64,000 bases of DNA, from positions 115,466-179,465 of the forward strand of contig NZ_JAPCKJ010000007.1 of assembly GCF_034439435.1 (NCBI RefSeq), written 5' to 3'. Under the pieces are notes generated by a model. That model worked only from the letters and a program-made list of their open reading frames with translations. It did no database searches and was not told the origin of the DNA. Positions 34,801 through 43,784 of this stretch are shown here, piece by piece. The position numbers were made by a program, and so were the translations under genes. Positions within the stretch are counted from its first letter, which is position 1, and the number at the start of each line of letters is the position of its first letter. This DNA comes from Sarcina sp034439435. GTDB lineage: Bacteria > Bacillota > Clostridia > Clostridiales > Clostridiaceae.

Positions 34801-36741
34801 ATAAGCTTAAATTCAGGGGAATATATTGGTGTTAAATTAGATCGTATTAAGGATTTAAGTAATATTAACCTTGAGGTTTCAAATGATACAGGCTTAAAAC
34901 TTCAAAGCTCTATGAATGGTGTTGAATGGACAGAGATAACAGATACTAACACTTTAGAGGATGGAAGATATGTAAGATTAATAAATACAGGAAATGAAAC
35001 TGCTAGCTTTAATTTAACTAAATTTGAGGTTAATTCAACTGAGGTTTATGAGCCATCATTAGTTGAGGCTTATGTTGGTGATACTGGAGCTAAAAAAGCT
35101 GTAGATGGAGACTTGAAAACTAGCGTTAAGTTTAATGGAGCTCCTAAATTTGGCGATACTATAGTTTATGATTTAGGACAAGAAATCCAAGTAGACAATT
35201 TAAAATATGTTGTATTAGATACTGAAGTTGACCACGTAAGAGATGGTAAAATTCAATTATCTTTAGACGGTGAAACTTGGACAGATGCTATTACTATTGG
35301 GGATGGAATAGAAAATGGTGTAGATGACATATATGCTAAACCATTAGAAAATGGTTATAAGCATGGAAATCAATCTGGTGGAATTATTCCAATAGATAGT
35401 GCATATGTTGAAGGATCTAATTTAAATCAAAAAGCTAGATATGTAAGAATATTATTTACTGCTCCATACAAACATCGTTGGACTGTTATAAACGAGCTTA
35501 TGATAAATAATGGGGAGTATATTCCTACAGTAAATGACCCAACTTATGTTTCAAATCCAATTGAAGAAAGAGGATTTACTCCAAATAATTTAAGAGATGG
35601 AGATTTAACTAGCTCATATAAACCTAATACTAATAATGGAGAGATAACTGAAGGTAGCATAACTTATCGTCTATCAGAAAAAACTGATGTTAGAAAGGTT
35701 ACTATAGTTCAAGATGGAAGCTCAATTTCAAATGCTAAGGTTATGGCTAGAGTTGGTGATGGAAGCGAATCTGTAACTGATGAGTGGGTTCAATTAGGCA
35801 CATTAGGTAATAGCTTAAATGAATTTATAAATCGTGATTATAGTAACATTTATGAAATAAAGATTGAGTGGACAGATGTGGCACCAAATATTTATGAAAT
35901 AATAACTTTAAATCAAGAGTTTGAATTCCCAGTTAATGATGCATTAAAAGTGAAGTATGATGAGCTTATTGATTTAAGTGGAGATGAATATACTTTAAGC
36001 AGTTATGAAGCCTTAAAAGAAGCTTTAGACAATGCAAAAGTTATTTTAGATAATTCTAATTCTTCTCAAAAGAAAATAGATAAGGCTTTAGATAATTTAA
36101 ATAAGGCAGAAGAAGGGTTAGTTCTTAGAGCAACTGATTTTGAAGCCTTTGATGAAGTATTAGCTTTAGGAAATTCTTTAGTAGAAGATGAGTATACAGC
36201 AGAGTCTTGGGCTGTATTCAGTGAAAAACTAGCCCTTGCTAATGAAGCTAATGAAAATAGAGCAGATTATACTCAAGAGCAAATAAATCAAATAGTATCT
36301 GATTTAGATGCTTCAATAAAAGCTTTAGTTAAAGAGACTCCAGAAGTTGATAAAGCAGATTTAGAAGCTTTAATTAACCAAGGTAAAGCTTTAGTAGAAG
36401 AGGCTGTAGAAGGTTTTGAAGTTGGTGAATATCATAAAGGGGCTAAAGATACTTTAGTAAGTGAAATAAATAAGGCTGAAGAGATATTCAATAATGAAGA
36501 AGTCACTCAAGAAGAAATCAATTCAGCTAAAGAAGCTTTAAATAATGCAATAGAAAGATTCAACTCTTTAATAATTGAGGAAAGTACAGGAGACTTCAAT
36601 AGTAATGGAAAGATTGACATAGGTGACTTAGCAATAGTTTCTAAAAACTATGGAAGTGAGAATGCTTCTTTTGATTTAAACAAAGATGGAGTCGTTGATG
36701 AATATGAAATAAGCTTCATAAATCATAGAATATTAAATTAA
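31858..36741 (+). CDS. nagH: Secreted GH84 hyaluronidase / beta-N-acetylglucosaminidase (mu-toxin type)
   Basis: The 1627-residue protein begins with a signal peptide (about 1-30). A GH84 N-terminal domain (about 35-175) and catalytic barrel (about 178-480) follow; the catalytic Asp pair is D305-D306 in FAILADDAAAP. Several discoidin-like modules (CBM32 type) lie at about 660-800, 805-950, 1060-1220 and 1235-1360. Two or three FIVAR-like helical modules occupy about 1365-1565, and a dockerin ends the protein (about 1578-1627; DFNSNGKIDIGDL and DLNKDGVVDEYE). The length matches my memory of the mu toxin. It degrades host glycans outside the cell; the dockerin suggests assembly with cohesin-bearing enzymes. 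Confidence 0.94.
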   Translation: MKKSIRKIVASTALAAMTISVLPSNLVVFATDGTSKNFYEIYPKPQEINYSGGEFQLSDEVNIVYDEGIDIYTKNRVNEVLESSNLEATISGEIVPGKTNLLVGINESGGFVDNYFNENVPHEESFFDEKMDSHIVSVDDGVISVIGEDPDSAFYGVTTLKHVFNQIEDDKMIQNFRADDYAEVAHRGFIEGYYGNPWSNEDRAELMKFGGDYKLNQYVFAPKDDPYHNSKWRELYPEEKLSEIKKLAQVGNETKNRYVYALHPFMSNPVRFDTEENYQTDLGVIKEKFTQLLENDVRQFAILADDAAAPAQGASMYVKLLTDLTRWLEEQQADYPDLKTDLMFCPSDYYGNGSSTQLKELNKAEDNVSIVMTGGKIWGEVDENFANNFMNNIATEGNPGRAPFFWINWPCSDNSKQHLIMGGNDTFLHPGVDPSKIDGIVLNPMQQAEANKSALFAVADYAWNIWDNKDEADQNWHDSFKYMDHGTAEETNSSLALREISKHMINQNMDGRVKPLQESVELAPKLEAFKEKYDSGLSIKEEALDLIEEFTNLQKAADYYKNNPGNERTRDQIIHWLNCWEDTMDAAIGYLKSAIAVEDGDDEAAWVNYSEAQTAFEKSKTYGFHYVDHTEYAEVGVQHIVPFIKHMGQNLSAVIGSIVDPNKIIATYISNRQDAPAGNPDNIFDNNASTEIVYKNPNRVDVGTYVGVKYSNPITLNNVEFLMGANSNPNDTMQKAKIQYTIDGKEWIDLEEGVEYTMPKAVKVENLDLKVRGVRLIATEARSNTWLGIRDINVNKKEDSDSGVEFNPSLIRSESWKVYEGNESSLLDGDDNTGVWYKTANGDTSLAGEFIGLDLGKELKLDGIRFVIGKNGGGSADKWNKFKLEYSLDNENWTTIKEYNKTGAPAGKDVIEESFEAPISARYVRLTNMENINKWLTFSEFGIKSEELESTGNRENVYTNTELDLLSLAKEDVTKLMPVDNISLNSGEYIGVKLDRIKDLSNINLEVSNDTGLKLQSSMNGVEWTEITDTNTLEDGRYVRLINTGNETASFNLTKFEVNSTEVYEPSLVEAYVGDTGAKKAVDGDLKTSVKFNGAPKFGDTIVYDLGQEIQVDNLKYVVLDTEVDHVRDGKIQLSLDGETWTDAITIGDGIENGVDDIYAKPLENGYKHGNQSGGIIPIDSAYVEGSNLNQKARYVRILFTAPYKHRWTVINELMINNGEYIPTVNDPTYVSNPIEERGFTPNNLRDGDLTSSYKPNTNNGEITEGSITYRLSEKTDVRKVTIVQDGSSISNAKVMARVGDGSESVTDEWVQLGTLGNSLNEFINRDYSNIYEIKIEWTDVAPNIYEIITLNQEFEFPVNDALKVKYDELIDLSGDEYTLSSYEALKEALDNAKVILDNSNSSQKKIDKALDNLNKAEEGLVLRATDFEAFDEVLALGNSLVEDEYTAESWAVFSEKLALANEANENRADYTQEQINQIVSDLDASIKALVKETPEVDKADLEALINQGKALVEEAVEGFEVGEYHKGAKDTLVSEINKAEEIFNNEEVTQEEINSAKEALNNAIERFNSLIIEESTGDFNSNGKIDIGDLAIVSKNYGSENASFDLNKDGVVDEYEISFINHRILN

Positions 36742-36778
36742 GGTAATTTATTAGAATAAAATTAAATTTTTAAGTTTA

Positions 36779-36878
36779 AGGGACTATGAAGATATATTAA
36801 ACTAATTTTGTAATATTAATCATTAAAAAGATTAATATTGAGATTAGAGTAATGTATCGTCAAAGATAGTCCCTTTTT
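36779..36878 (+). terminator. Terminator after nagH
   Basis: AGGGACTAT (36779-36787) pairs with ATAGTCCCT (36866-36874), an inner arm AATATTAATC pairs with GATTAATATT, and a TTTTTATTTTT run follows. Confidence 0.75.
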
Positions 36879-36879
36879 A

Positions 36880-37045
36880 TTTTTATATCCTTTTTATATT
36901 AAGTTAAAAAGCTTATTGTTTAGCTTTAATAATGATTTATTAAATATAGTTTAATTGTAAATCAATTCTAGATAATATATAATGTTAATAGAATGTAAAA
37001 TTAAATATTTAAAAATAGGTTAAATAGTTATTTAAGTAAATTTAT
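36880..37045. other. AT-rich gap before the cobalamin riboswitch
   Basis: No gene or structured element was recognised. It presumably contains the promoter for the riboswitch transcript; I could not pick a convincing -35/-10 pair. Confidence 0.3.
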
Positions 37046-37049
37046 TTAT

Positions 37050-37230
37050 TAAAAGGGAAGTTGGGTTTGAATCCCACGCGGTCCCGCCGCTGTAATAGAG
37101 GAGCTTTTTGTATTGTAAGCCACTGAAACATAAGATTTTGGGAAGGTTACAAAAGGTGCTGATACTTGAGCCAGAAGACCTGCCTGTTTTTAAAACATCA
37201 GATCCTACGGGAAATAGGAGGTGTTGTGCT
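37050..37230 (+). promoter_or_regulatory. Cobalamin riboswitch
   Basis: Key parts are visible in order: the stem GTTGGGTTTGAATCCCAC, then GGTCCCGCCGCTGTAA, the AAGCCACTG element, and the B12 box AGCCAGAAGACCTGCCTG (37169-37186), closed by a region ending in AGGAGGTGTTGT. A terminator lies just downstream. It should repress the cobalt-transport genes when adenosylcobalamin is plentiful. Confidence 0.93.
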
Positions 37231-37261
37231 TTGGTAAGTTATATTTTTTTAGAATTTTTAT

Positions 37262-37296
37262 AACCTCTTGACTCAATGTCTAGAGGTTTTTATTTT
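37262..37296 (+). terminator. Terminator of the cobalamin riboswitch
   Basis: The stem AACCTCT (37262-37268) pairs with AGAGGTT (37282-37288) and is followed by a T-rich run. It lies about 30 bases after the aptamer and is probably its expression platform. About 190 bases of leader without recognisable structure follow before cbiM. Confidence 0.75.
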
Positions 37297-37488
37297 TAGG
37301 ATTAAAGTTAGCTTAGAGTCAACCTAAATTTAAGCAAAATGCATTTGATTTTAATTTGGACAATCTCAGAGGGAAAATAGGAAAGACTAACAGATTTAAA
37401 AGAGACTTTAAGACCTAAGAAATAAAGAAAATCTATTTTATGAAGTGGATATACAAAATAAAAATATAATTTAAGGAGTAGAATTATT

Positions 37489-38232
37489 ATGTCAAAAAAG
37501 AATCAAGTATTTATAGGATTTTTGTTAATGTTCTTATTAATACCAAAAAGTGTTTCAGCTATGCATATTATGGAGGGATTTTTGCAACCCAAATGGTGTA
37601 TAGCATGGGGTGTTATAACAATACCTTTTGTGGTTTTAGGTGTATTTTCTATTAAGAAAAAAGTAGGGAATAATCCAAGATTAAAAATACTATTAGCTAT
37701 GGCAGGAGCTTATGCCTTTGTTCTTTCAGCTTTGAAACTTCCATCAGTTACTGGTAGTTGTTCACACCCTACGGGGGTTGGTCTTGCGGCAATATTATTC
37801 GGACCTACAGCAGCATCAGTCTTAGGACTTATTGTTCTTTTATTCCAAGCTTTACTTTTAGCACATGGGGGACTTACAACTCTTGGAGCTAATACTTTTT
37901 CAATGGCTGTTGTTGGACCTTTAGTATCATATGGACTTTATAAATTAGTAAAAAAACTTAATGGACCAACATGGTTAGGAGTATTTTTGGCAGCTGCCCT
38001 TGGTGACTTAGCAACATACATGGTAACTTCAATTCAATTAGGACTAGCTTTCCCAGCAGAAGTTGGTGGAATTATGGCATCGGTTATGAAATTCATGGGT
38101 ATATTTGCTATTACTCAAATTCCTTTAGCTATAAGTGAGGGAATATTAACAGTTATAATATTTAATACTATAGAAAATTATGCAAAAGATGATTTAATGG
38201 AACTTAACATTCTTTCAGAGGAGGTAAAATAA
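37489..38232 (+). CDS. cbiM: Cobalt ECF transporter, substrate-specific membrane component CbiM
   Basis: The 247-residue membrane protein begins with a cleavable signal-like helix (residues 1-24), after which the mature end MHIMEGF is exposed. In CbiM/NikM the N-terminal Met-His binds the Co2+ or Ni2+ ion. About six to seven further helices follow, including SCSHPTGVGL. With CbiN, CbiQ and CbiO it imports cobalt for cobalamin. Its last base is shared with the cbiN start. Confidence 0.95.
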   Translation: MSKKNQVFIGFLLMFLLIPKSVSAMHIMEGFLQPKWCIAWGVITIPFVVLGVFSIKKKVGNNPRLKILLAMAGAYAFVLSALKLPSVTGSCSHPTGVGLAAILFGPTAASVLGLIVLLFQALLLAHGGLTTLGANTFSMAVVGPLVSYGLYKLVKKLNGPTWLGVFLAAALGDLATYMVTSIQLGLAFPAEVGGIMASVMKFMGIFAITQIPLAISEGILTVIIFNTIENYAKDDLMELNILSEEVK

Positions 38233-38540
38233 TGAAAAATAAGAGAGCATTAACTAATGTGATATTAATTTTATTAGTTGTATTTATTACAATCATACCT
38301 TTCTTTGTGGCTAAGAATGGTGAGTTCGGTGGATCTGATGATCAAGCAGAAGAAGCAATAACACAAATAGATGAAAATTACGAGCCTTGGTTCTCACCAA
38401 TATTTGAACCTGCAAGTGGAGAGATAGAAAGTCTATTATTTGCTCTTCAAGCAGCTATAGGTGCAGGAGTAATTGGGTTTGGACTAGGATATCTAAAGGG
38501 GAAAAAGAAAGTGAATGAAGAAGTAAATGATAAATATTGA
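38232..38540 (+). CDS. cbiN: Cobalt transport protein CbiN
   Basis: The 102-residue protein has two membrane helices (about 9-28 and 70-90) flanking an extracytoplasmic loop with EPWFSPIFEPASGEIESLL, the signature of CbiN. It overlaps cbiM by one base and cbiQ by 14, so translation is coupled. CbiN activates metal uptake by CbiM. Confidence 0.95.
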   Translation: MKNKRALTNVILILLVVFITIIPFFVAKNGEFGGSDDQAEEAITQIDENYEPWFSPIFEPASGEIESLLFALQAAIGAGVIGFGLGYLKGKKKVNEEVNDKY

Positions 38541-39297
38541 TAAATATGCTTATTCATCAAAACTAAAAAATATCAATCCTGCAGAAAAGATATTTTTTGC
38601 TCTAATTACTTTATGTGTTTGCTTATGGGCAAATAATTTTATTGTTTCTATGCTTGTAATAGGTCTTATGACTTTTTTAATAACTAAATTAGGAAAGACC
38701 AAAATAAATGTTTTTATTAAGTTAATGATGATACCAATAGCTTTTTTAATAATTAGCATTCTAACAATAGTTATAAATTATTCTATGAATAAGGAAAATC
38801 TTTTAATATCCTTTAGGTTCTTTAATGGATGGATCGGAGTTTCTAAAGAGGGGATTTTTCAAGGTGTTAATATGTTCCTAAAAGTAATGGGATCTTTAAG
38901 TTGCTTATATTTTATATCTTTAACTACACCAATGATAGATGTGATATCAGTATTATCAAAGCTTAAAATACCAAGCTTTTTAATAGAATTAATAAGCTTA
39001 GTATATAGGTTTATATTTATAATCTTAGAAACTTCAGAAATGATGTTTATATCTCAAAAATCTAGGTTAGGGTATAGAGACATAAGGACATCATATAAAT
39101 CTTTAGGAGCTCTTGCATCAACACTGTTTATACGCTCATTTAAGAGAGCTAATGATTTATATACTGCATTAGAATCTAGAGGATATAATGGAGAGCTTAA
39201 GGTATTAGAAGAAGAAGTTCAAAGAAGAAACTATATTTATATTTTAGCTATAATTATTAATATGATTTTTATAGGAATAACTATATTTACAAAGTAG
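38527..39297 (+). CDS. cbiQ: Cobalt ECF transporter T component CbiQ
   Basis: The 256-residue membrane protein has five to six helices and the EcfT-type coupling motif ESRGYNG near its end, which docks on the ATPase. ATG 38527 lies inside the cbiN end, with only weak purine-rich sequence before it, so it likely depends on coupling. Confidence 0.93.
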   Translation: MINIDKYAYSSKLKNINPAEKIFFALITLCVCLWANNFIVSMLVIGLMTFLITKLGKTKINVFIKLMMIPIAFLIISILTIVINYSMNKENLLISFRFFNGWIGVSKEGIFQGVNMFLKVMGSLSCLYFISLTTPMIDVISVLSKLKIPSFLIELISLVYRFIFIILETSEMMFISQKSRLGYRDIRTSYKSLGALASTLFIRSFKRANDLYTALESRGYNGELKVLEEEVQRRNYIYILAIIINMIFIGITIFTK

Positions 39298-39311
39298 AGT
39301 AGGAGGATTTT

Positions 39312-40169
39312 ATGGAAGACTATATATTAAAAGTAGAGGATCTTAATTATAATTATTCAGATGGAACTCATGCTCTAAAGGGTATAGATATGAATATAAA
39401 AAGAGGGGAAGTAACGGCTATATTAGGAGGAAATGGTGTAGGAAAATCAACATTATTCCAAAATCTTAATGGTATATTAAAGCCTTCTTCAGGAAGGATA
39501 CTTTTTGAGAATAAACCTATTGATTATTCTAGGAAGGGAATCATGAAGCTTAGAGAATCTATAGGAATTGTTTTTCAGGACCCTGATAATCAGCTTTTTT
39601 CAGCTAGTGTGTATCAGGATGTTTCTTTCGGAGCTGTTAATATGAAGCTTCCAACTGAAGCGGTAAGAGAAAGAGTTAATAAGGCATTAAAAAGAACAGG
39701 AATAGAGCATTTAAAGGAGAAACCAACTCACTGTTTAAGCTTTGGGCAAAAGAAAAGAGTAGCAATTGCAGGAGTACTAGTTATGGAACCTAAGGTTTTA
39801 ATACTAGATGAACCAACAGCTGGTTTGGATCCAATGGGTGTTTCAGAGATAATGAAGTTATTAATTGAAATGCAAAAGGAACTTGGCATAACCATAATAA
39901 TAGCAACTCATGATATAGATATTGTTCCATTATACTGTGATAATGTCTTTGTAATGAAAGAGGGAAAAGTGATATTAAAGGGAAGTCCTAAGGAAGTGTT
40001 TGATCAAAAAGATACTATAAGAAAAGTAAATTTAAGATTACCGCGTATCGGACATCTCATGGAGATATTGAAAGAAAAAGATGGCTTTGTATTTGACGAA
40101 TTATCATTAACTATCGGACAGGCTAGAAAGACAATAAACTCTTGGAAATTTAAATTATTTAAAGATTAG
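39312..40169 (+). CDS. cbiO: Cobalt ECF transporter ATPase CbiO
   Basis: The 285-residue ABC ATPase has Walker A GGNGVGKST, a Q-loop in FQDPDNQLFS, signature LSFGQKKRVAIAG, Walker B VLILDEPTAGLD and the switch His in ATHDID. AGGAGG precedes the ATG. It powers cobalt uptake with CbiMNQ and completes the operon. Confidence 0.95.
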   Translation: MEDYILKVEDLNYNYSDGTHALKGIDMNIKRGEVTAILGGNGVGKSTLFQNLNGILKPSSGRILFENKPIDYSRKGIMKLRESIGIVFQDPDNQLFSASVYQDVSFGAVNMKLPTEAVRERVNKALKRTGIEHLKEKPTHCLSFGQKKRVAIAGVLVMEPKVLILDEPTAGLDPMGVSEIMKLLIEMQKELGITIIIATHDIDIVPLYCDNVFVMKEGKVILKGSPKEVFDQKDTIRKVNLRLPRIGHLMEILKEKDGFVFDELSLTIGQARKTINSWKFKLFKD

Positions 40170-40198
40170 AGCAAAATTAAATATGGGAAATTAACTTA

Positions 40199-40255
40199 AA
40201 AAGGTTTGTATTAAAGTAAGATTTCAAAATAATCATACTTTATACAAACCTTTTA
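40199..40255 (+). terminator. Terminator after cbiO
   Basis: The arm AAAAGGTTTGTATTAAAGTA pairs with the arm ending in TACTTTATACAAACCTTTT. Confidence 0.8.
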
Positions 40256-40384
40256 TATTAATATTTAAATTGGTATAAATATTAATGTATTCTGAGCGCG
40301 TTTTAAGTGGTTAAAGAATTAATTAAAAAACTGGGTAAGTTAAATATTATATTAAAAATGCTATTTTAAACTTATTACAGTAAA

Positions 40385-40654
40385 TTAATTGACTATATTT
40401 TCTTTAGTAACACCATCTTTATATTTAATCTTAAAGAATAATATTATTACGGCAAATATAAAAGTACAAGAATTAGCTAATATAACAGCTAAATCATTTA
40501 TTATAAAGCCATGTATAATCCAAAGAAAAACACCTATTGTGAACATTGAATACATTATAAGAGATATACCTGAGGTATCTTTAGTTTTTATTACCTTTAT
40601 TGCTTGAGGAATAAAGGATGCTGTTGTTAAAATTGCAGCTAATGAACCTATCAT
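40385..40654 (-). CDS. SemiSWEET-type PQ-loop sugar transporter
   Basis: The 89-residue protein has three membrane helices and a PQ motif in the first (TTASFIPQAIKV), matching bacterial SemiSWEETs, which act as dimers to move sugars across the membrane. AAGGAG precedes the ATG on the minus strand. It points away from the PTS operon. The sugar is not known. Confidence 0.85.
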   Translation of the reverse strand: MIGSLAAILTTASFIPQAIKVIKTKDTSGISLIMYSMFTIGVFLWIIHGFIINDLAVILANSCTFIFAVIILFFKIKYKDGVTKENIVN

Positions 40655-40712
40655 AAAATTTTCTCCTTACCTTTTAAAATTACACCATATAGTAATAATC
40701 TATAGATAAGAG

Positions 40713-40821
40713 CTAGTTTCGTCAATATAATATAGCTGTGAAATTTCACGGCTTTTGGGAAAAAGTTACATGATGATGAAACTAGGAACAGAGTGAGTGA
40801 ATATTATTGTAAATGTTATCA
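40713..40821 (+). promoter_or_regulatory. Operator region of the first PTS gene: GTGAAATTTCAC palindrome and a cre-like site
   Basis: The perfect palindrome GTGAAATTTCAC (40738-40749) lies inside a larger inverted repeat, CTAGTTTCGTC (40713-40723) and GATGAAACTAG (40775-40785). TTGTAAATGTTATCA (40807-40821) matches the CcpA consensus WTGNAANCGNWNNCA except for one base. The same TGTGAAATTTCAC core appears before the GH4 gene at 46486, so a shared regulator, probably one of the RpiR proteins nearby, is inferred. Confidence 0.6.
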
Positions 40822-40984
40822 TTGATTGCTATTATTTAATTAACAAATCGTACAAGAAAAGTTCATTTCAATAAATAAATTATGAACTGTACTTGGACTT
40901 ATAAATATAACTTAAGTATTATGGGTTTCTTAGAATATTTAAGTTAAGGGTAATAATAGGATTTATAAAATGAGGTGGTAAAGG

Positions 40985-42568
40985 ATGATGCAAAAAATTC
41001 AACGTTTTGGAGCTGCAATGTTTACACCAGTTTTACTATTTGCTTTTGCAGGTATAACAGTAGGACTATGTATTCTATTCAAAAATCCGGACATAGTAGG
41101 ACCAATTGCAAACCAAGGTACTTTATGGTATCAAATTTGGACACTTATTGAAGAAGGTGGATGGACAGTATTTAGACAACTTCCATTACTATTCGTTGTT
41201 GGTTTACCAATAGCATTAGCTAAAAAGGCTCAAGCAAGAGCATGTATGGAAGCTTTAGTTACATATTTAACTTTTAACTACTTTGTTAATTCAATGCTAA
41301 CTCAATGGGGTGGATTCTTCGGAGTTGACTTCTCACAAGAGGTTGGTGGAGTAAGTGGATTAACAACCATAGCTGGTATTAAAACATTTGATACTGGTAT
41401 GATAGGAGCAATCCTAATAGCTGGTATAGCTGTTTGGCTACATAATCGTTTCTTTGATACAGAATTACCAGAGTACTTAGGAATATTCAGAGGATCATCT
41501 TTCGTAGTTATGATAGGATTCTTCGTAATGATTCCAACAGCATTTATTATTTGTTTAGTATGGCCAGCAGTTCAAAATGGAATTAATTCATTACAAGGGT
41601 TCCTAGCTTCATCAGGAATAGTAGGAGTTTGGATATACACATTCCTAGAACGTATATTAATACCAACAGGATTACATCATTTTATATATGGACCATTTAT
41701 ATTTGGACCAGCCGTTGTAGAAGGTGGAATAGCCACTTATTGGCCTCAACATTTAGCTCAATATGCTATGTCATCTCAAAGTTTAACAGAATTATTCCCA
41801 GCTGGTGGATTTGCTTTACATGGTCATTCTAAAATATTTGGTTCTGTAGGTATAGCCTTAGCATTATATGTAACAGCTAAGCCTAATAAAAAGAAAATCG
41901 TTGCAGGTTTATTAATACCAGCCACATTAACAGCCATATTAGCTGGTATCACAGAGCCACTAGAGTTTACTTTCTTATTCGTTGCACCAATATTATTCGT
42001 TATTCACTCAATATTAGCAGCTACTTTAGCAGCTACAGAATATGCTTTTGGAGTATCAGGTAACTTTGGTGGAGGAATAATTGAATGGGCAGCTCAAAAC
42101 TGGATACCTCTAGCTCATAACCATTGGCAAACATATTTAATTCAAATAGCTATAGGCTTAAGTTTCACAGCAATATACTTCTTTGTATTTAAATTCTTCA
42201 TACTTAAATTAAATCTTAAGACTCCAGGTAGAGAAGATGATGATGAAGAAACTAAATTATACACTAAGGCTGATTACAAGGCTAAAAAAGGCGAAGAATC
42301 AGGAAATGAAAACAAATCAGGAAAAAGTAAAACAGCTCAAAAAGCTGAAGCGATTTTAGAAGCTTTAGGAGGAAAAGATAACATAGTAGATGTTACAAAC
42401 TGTGCAACTCGTTTACGTTTAAGTGTAAAAGATGAAAGTAAATTAGCCTCAGATGCAGCATTTAAAGCTGCTGGGGCTCTTGGAGTTGTTAGAAATGGAA
42501 AGGCTATTCAAGTAATAATAGGATTATCTGTTTCTCAAGTAAGAGAAGAGTTTGAACAACTTCTATAA
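40985..42568 (+). CDS. malX: PTS alpha-glucoside/maltose-type EIICB component (first copy)
   Basis: The 527-residue protein has an N-terminal EIIC domain of about 10 helices (1-410; TGLHHFIYGPF, GITEPLEFTF) and a C-terminal EIIB domain (about 440-527) with the phosphorylated Cys in VTNCATRLRLS. It imports and phosphorylates an alpha-glucoside, as do MalX/GlvC proteins; EIIA must come from elsewhere. The EIIB linker carries GREDDDEETKLYTKADYK, also present in its paralogue. GAGGTGG precedes two adjacent ATG codons; either may start the protein. Confidence 0.9.
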   Translation: MMQKIQRFGAAMFTPVLLFAFAGITVGLCILFKNPDIVGPIANQGTLWYQIWTLIEEGGWTVFRQLPLLFVVGLPIALAKKAQARACMEALVTYLTFNYFVNSMLTQWGGFFGVDFSQEVGGVSGLTTIAGIKTFDTGMIGAILIAGIAVWLHNRFFDTELPEYLGIFRGSSFVVMIGFFVMIPTAFIICLVWPAVQNGINSLQGFLASSGIVGVWIYTFLERILIPTGLHHFIYGPFIFGPAVVEGGIATYWPQHLAQYAMSSQSLTELFPAGGFALHGHSKIFGSVGIALALYVTAKPNKKKIVAGLLIPATLTAILAGITEPLEFTFLFVAPILFVIHSILAATLAATEYAFGVSGNFGGGIIEWAAQNWIPLAHNHWQTYLIQIAIGLSFTAIYFFVFKFFILKLNLKTPGREDDDEETKLYTKADYKAKKGEESGNENKSGKSKTAQKAEAILEALGGKDNIVDVTNCATRLRLSVKDESKLASDAAFKAAGALGVVRNGKAIQVIIGLSVSQVREEFEQLL

Positions 42569-42601
42569 CACAAGCATACAATTAACTCAAATACCTAAAA
42601 A

Positions 42602-42637
42602 CATCATGGGGAGAAGGTTCCCATGGTGTTTTTTTAT
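42602..42637 (+). terminator. Terminator after the first PTS gene
   Basis: CATCATGGG pairs with CCCATGGTG around GAGAAGGTT and is followed by seven Ts. Confidence 0.85.
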
Positions 42638-42647
42638 TAAATAATAA

Positions 42648-42690
42648 TTAAGATGGCCATGCAGTTCTATCTAAAAATTAATACTGATTT
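42648..42690 (+). repeat. Dispersed intergenic repeat, copy D (right end)
   Basis: ATTAAGATGGCCATGCAG followed by TTCTATCTAAAAATTAATACTG matches the right end of the copies at 51431-51471 and 62557-62596. The left end is not recognised. Confidence 0.65.
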
Positions 42691-42951
42691 AAAATATGGT
42701 ATTATTAAAAAATCAACAGGTATTTAAAAGAATTTTATAGAATAAAATGTTTGGTTAAATAATTTTATTTTAGTTAATGAAATAAGTAATGCATTAATGT
42801 AGAGTAGTTCAAAAATAGTAAATCTATGGTATTATTAAAACAAGAAGTAATTTTATTGTAAATTAATTAAAAAAAGCTAAAATTTATTCATATATAAACG
42901 GATTTTATAAAGTATGACATTTAAGTTATTCGTATTATTTGGAGGGCTGGT
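42691..42951. other. AT-rich region with a 16-bp direct repeat before the RpiR gene
   Basis: TATGGTATTATTAAAA occurs at 42695-42710 and again at 42825-42840. Each copy includes a TATTAT that could act as a -10 element, though no strong -35 is aligned. No gene was recognised. Confidence 0.4.
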
Positions 42952-43722
42952 ATGAGATTAGAAGAGCTTGTAAATAAACATTATGATAAATTAAATCATA
43001 GTGATTTGCATATTTGGAAATATGTGTTCAATCATAAAAAGGATTGTTGTAATCTAACCATTGATGAGTTAGCAAATAGATGTAATGTGTCTAGAACAAC
43101 AGTTTTAAGATTTGCGCAGAAACTTTCATTAAAAGGATATAGTGAACTTAAAATATATTTAAAATGGGAAAGTGAAGATAAAGAAGTTGAAGAGCAAGAT
43201 TATTTAAAGGTTGTTTGTAACGATATAACAAAATTTATAAATGATATGCAAGAAAAAGATTTTTCTAGTGTCTGTAGTCTTATGTACAATGCTAAAAGAA
43301 TATTTGTTTATGGAACTGGGGCCGTACAGTCAGCAGTTGCAGCTGAATTAAAAAGAATATTTTTATCAGGCCAAGAGTGTATATATAATATACAAGGAGA
43401 AGCAGAGGCCGATATGATTTTAAATACAATAAGTGATGAAGATTTAATAATTTTAATATCATTAACTGGAGAATCAAATCATATAAAAGCTTTAGCTAAG
43501 CAATTTAAGTTAAGAAATGTTCCTATAATATCTATAACAAAATTGAAGAATAATGCCTTAGCTAGATTAAGTGATGAGAATTTATACATAAATACATCAA
43601 TGCATGATTTAGGGGGAGGAAAGGAATATGAATCAACAGCATTATTCTTTACTCTTGCAGAGATGATATTCTTGAAATATTCAATGTATAAAAATGATCT
43701 AGAAAAGGAAGATACAAATTAA
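42952..43722 (+). CDS. RpiR-family regulator (between the two PTS genes)
   Basis: The 256-residue protein has the RpiR helix-turn-helix (IDELANRCNVSRTTVLRFAQKL, about 28-50) and a SIS domain (about 105-240; YGTGAVQSAV, SLTGESNHI). GGAGGG precedes the ATG. It is a candidate regulator for the GTGAAATTTCAC palindromes upstream of both the first PTS gene and the GH4 gene, with a sugar phosphate as the signal. Confidence 0.85.
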   Translation: MRLEELVNKHYDKLNHSDLHIWKYVFNHKKDCCNLTIDELANRCNVSRTTVLRFAQKLSLKGYSELKIYLKWESEDKEVEEQDYLKVVCNDITKFINDMQEKDFSSVCSLMYNAKRIFVYGTGAVQSAVAAELKRIFLSGQECIYNIQGEAEADMILNTISDEDLIILISLTGESNHIKALAKQFKLRNVPIISITKLKNNALARLSDENLYINTSMHDLGGGKEYESTALFFTLAEMIFLKYSMYKNDLEKEDTN

Positions 43723-43784
43723 TAAATATAGAACATAAGCATATCAAATAAAATATTAGATTAAATAAAAGAAGGGAAGTTTTT

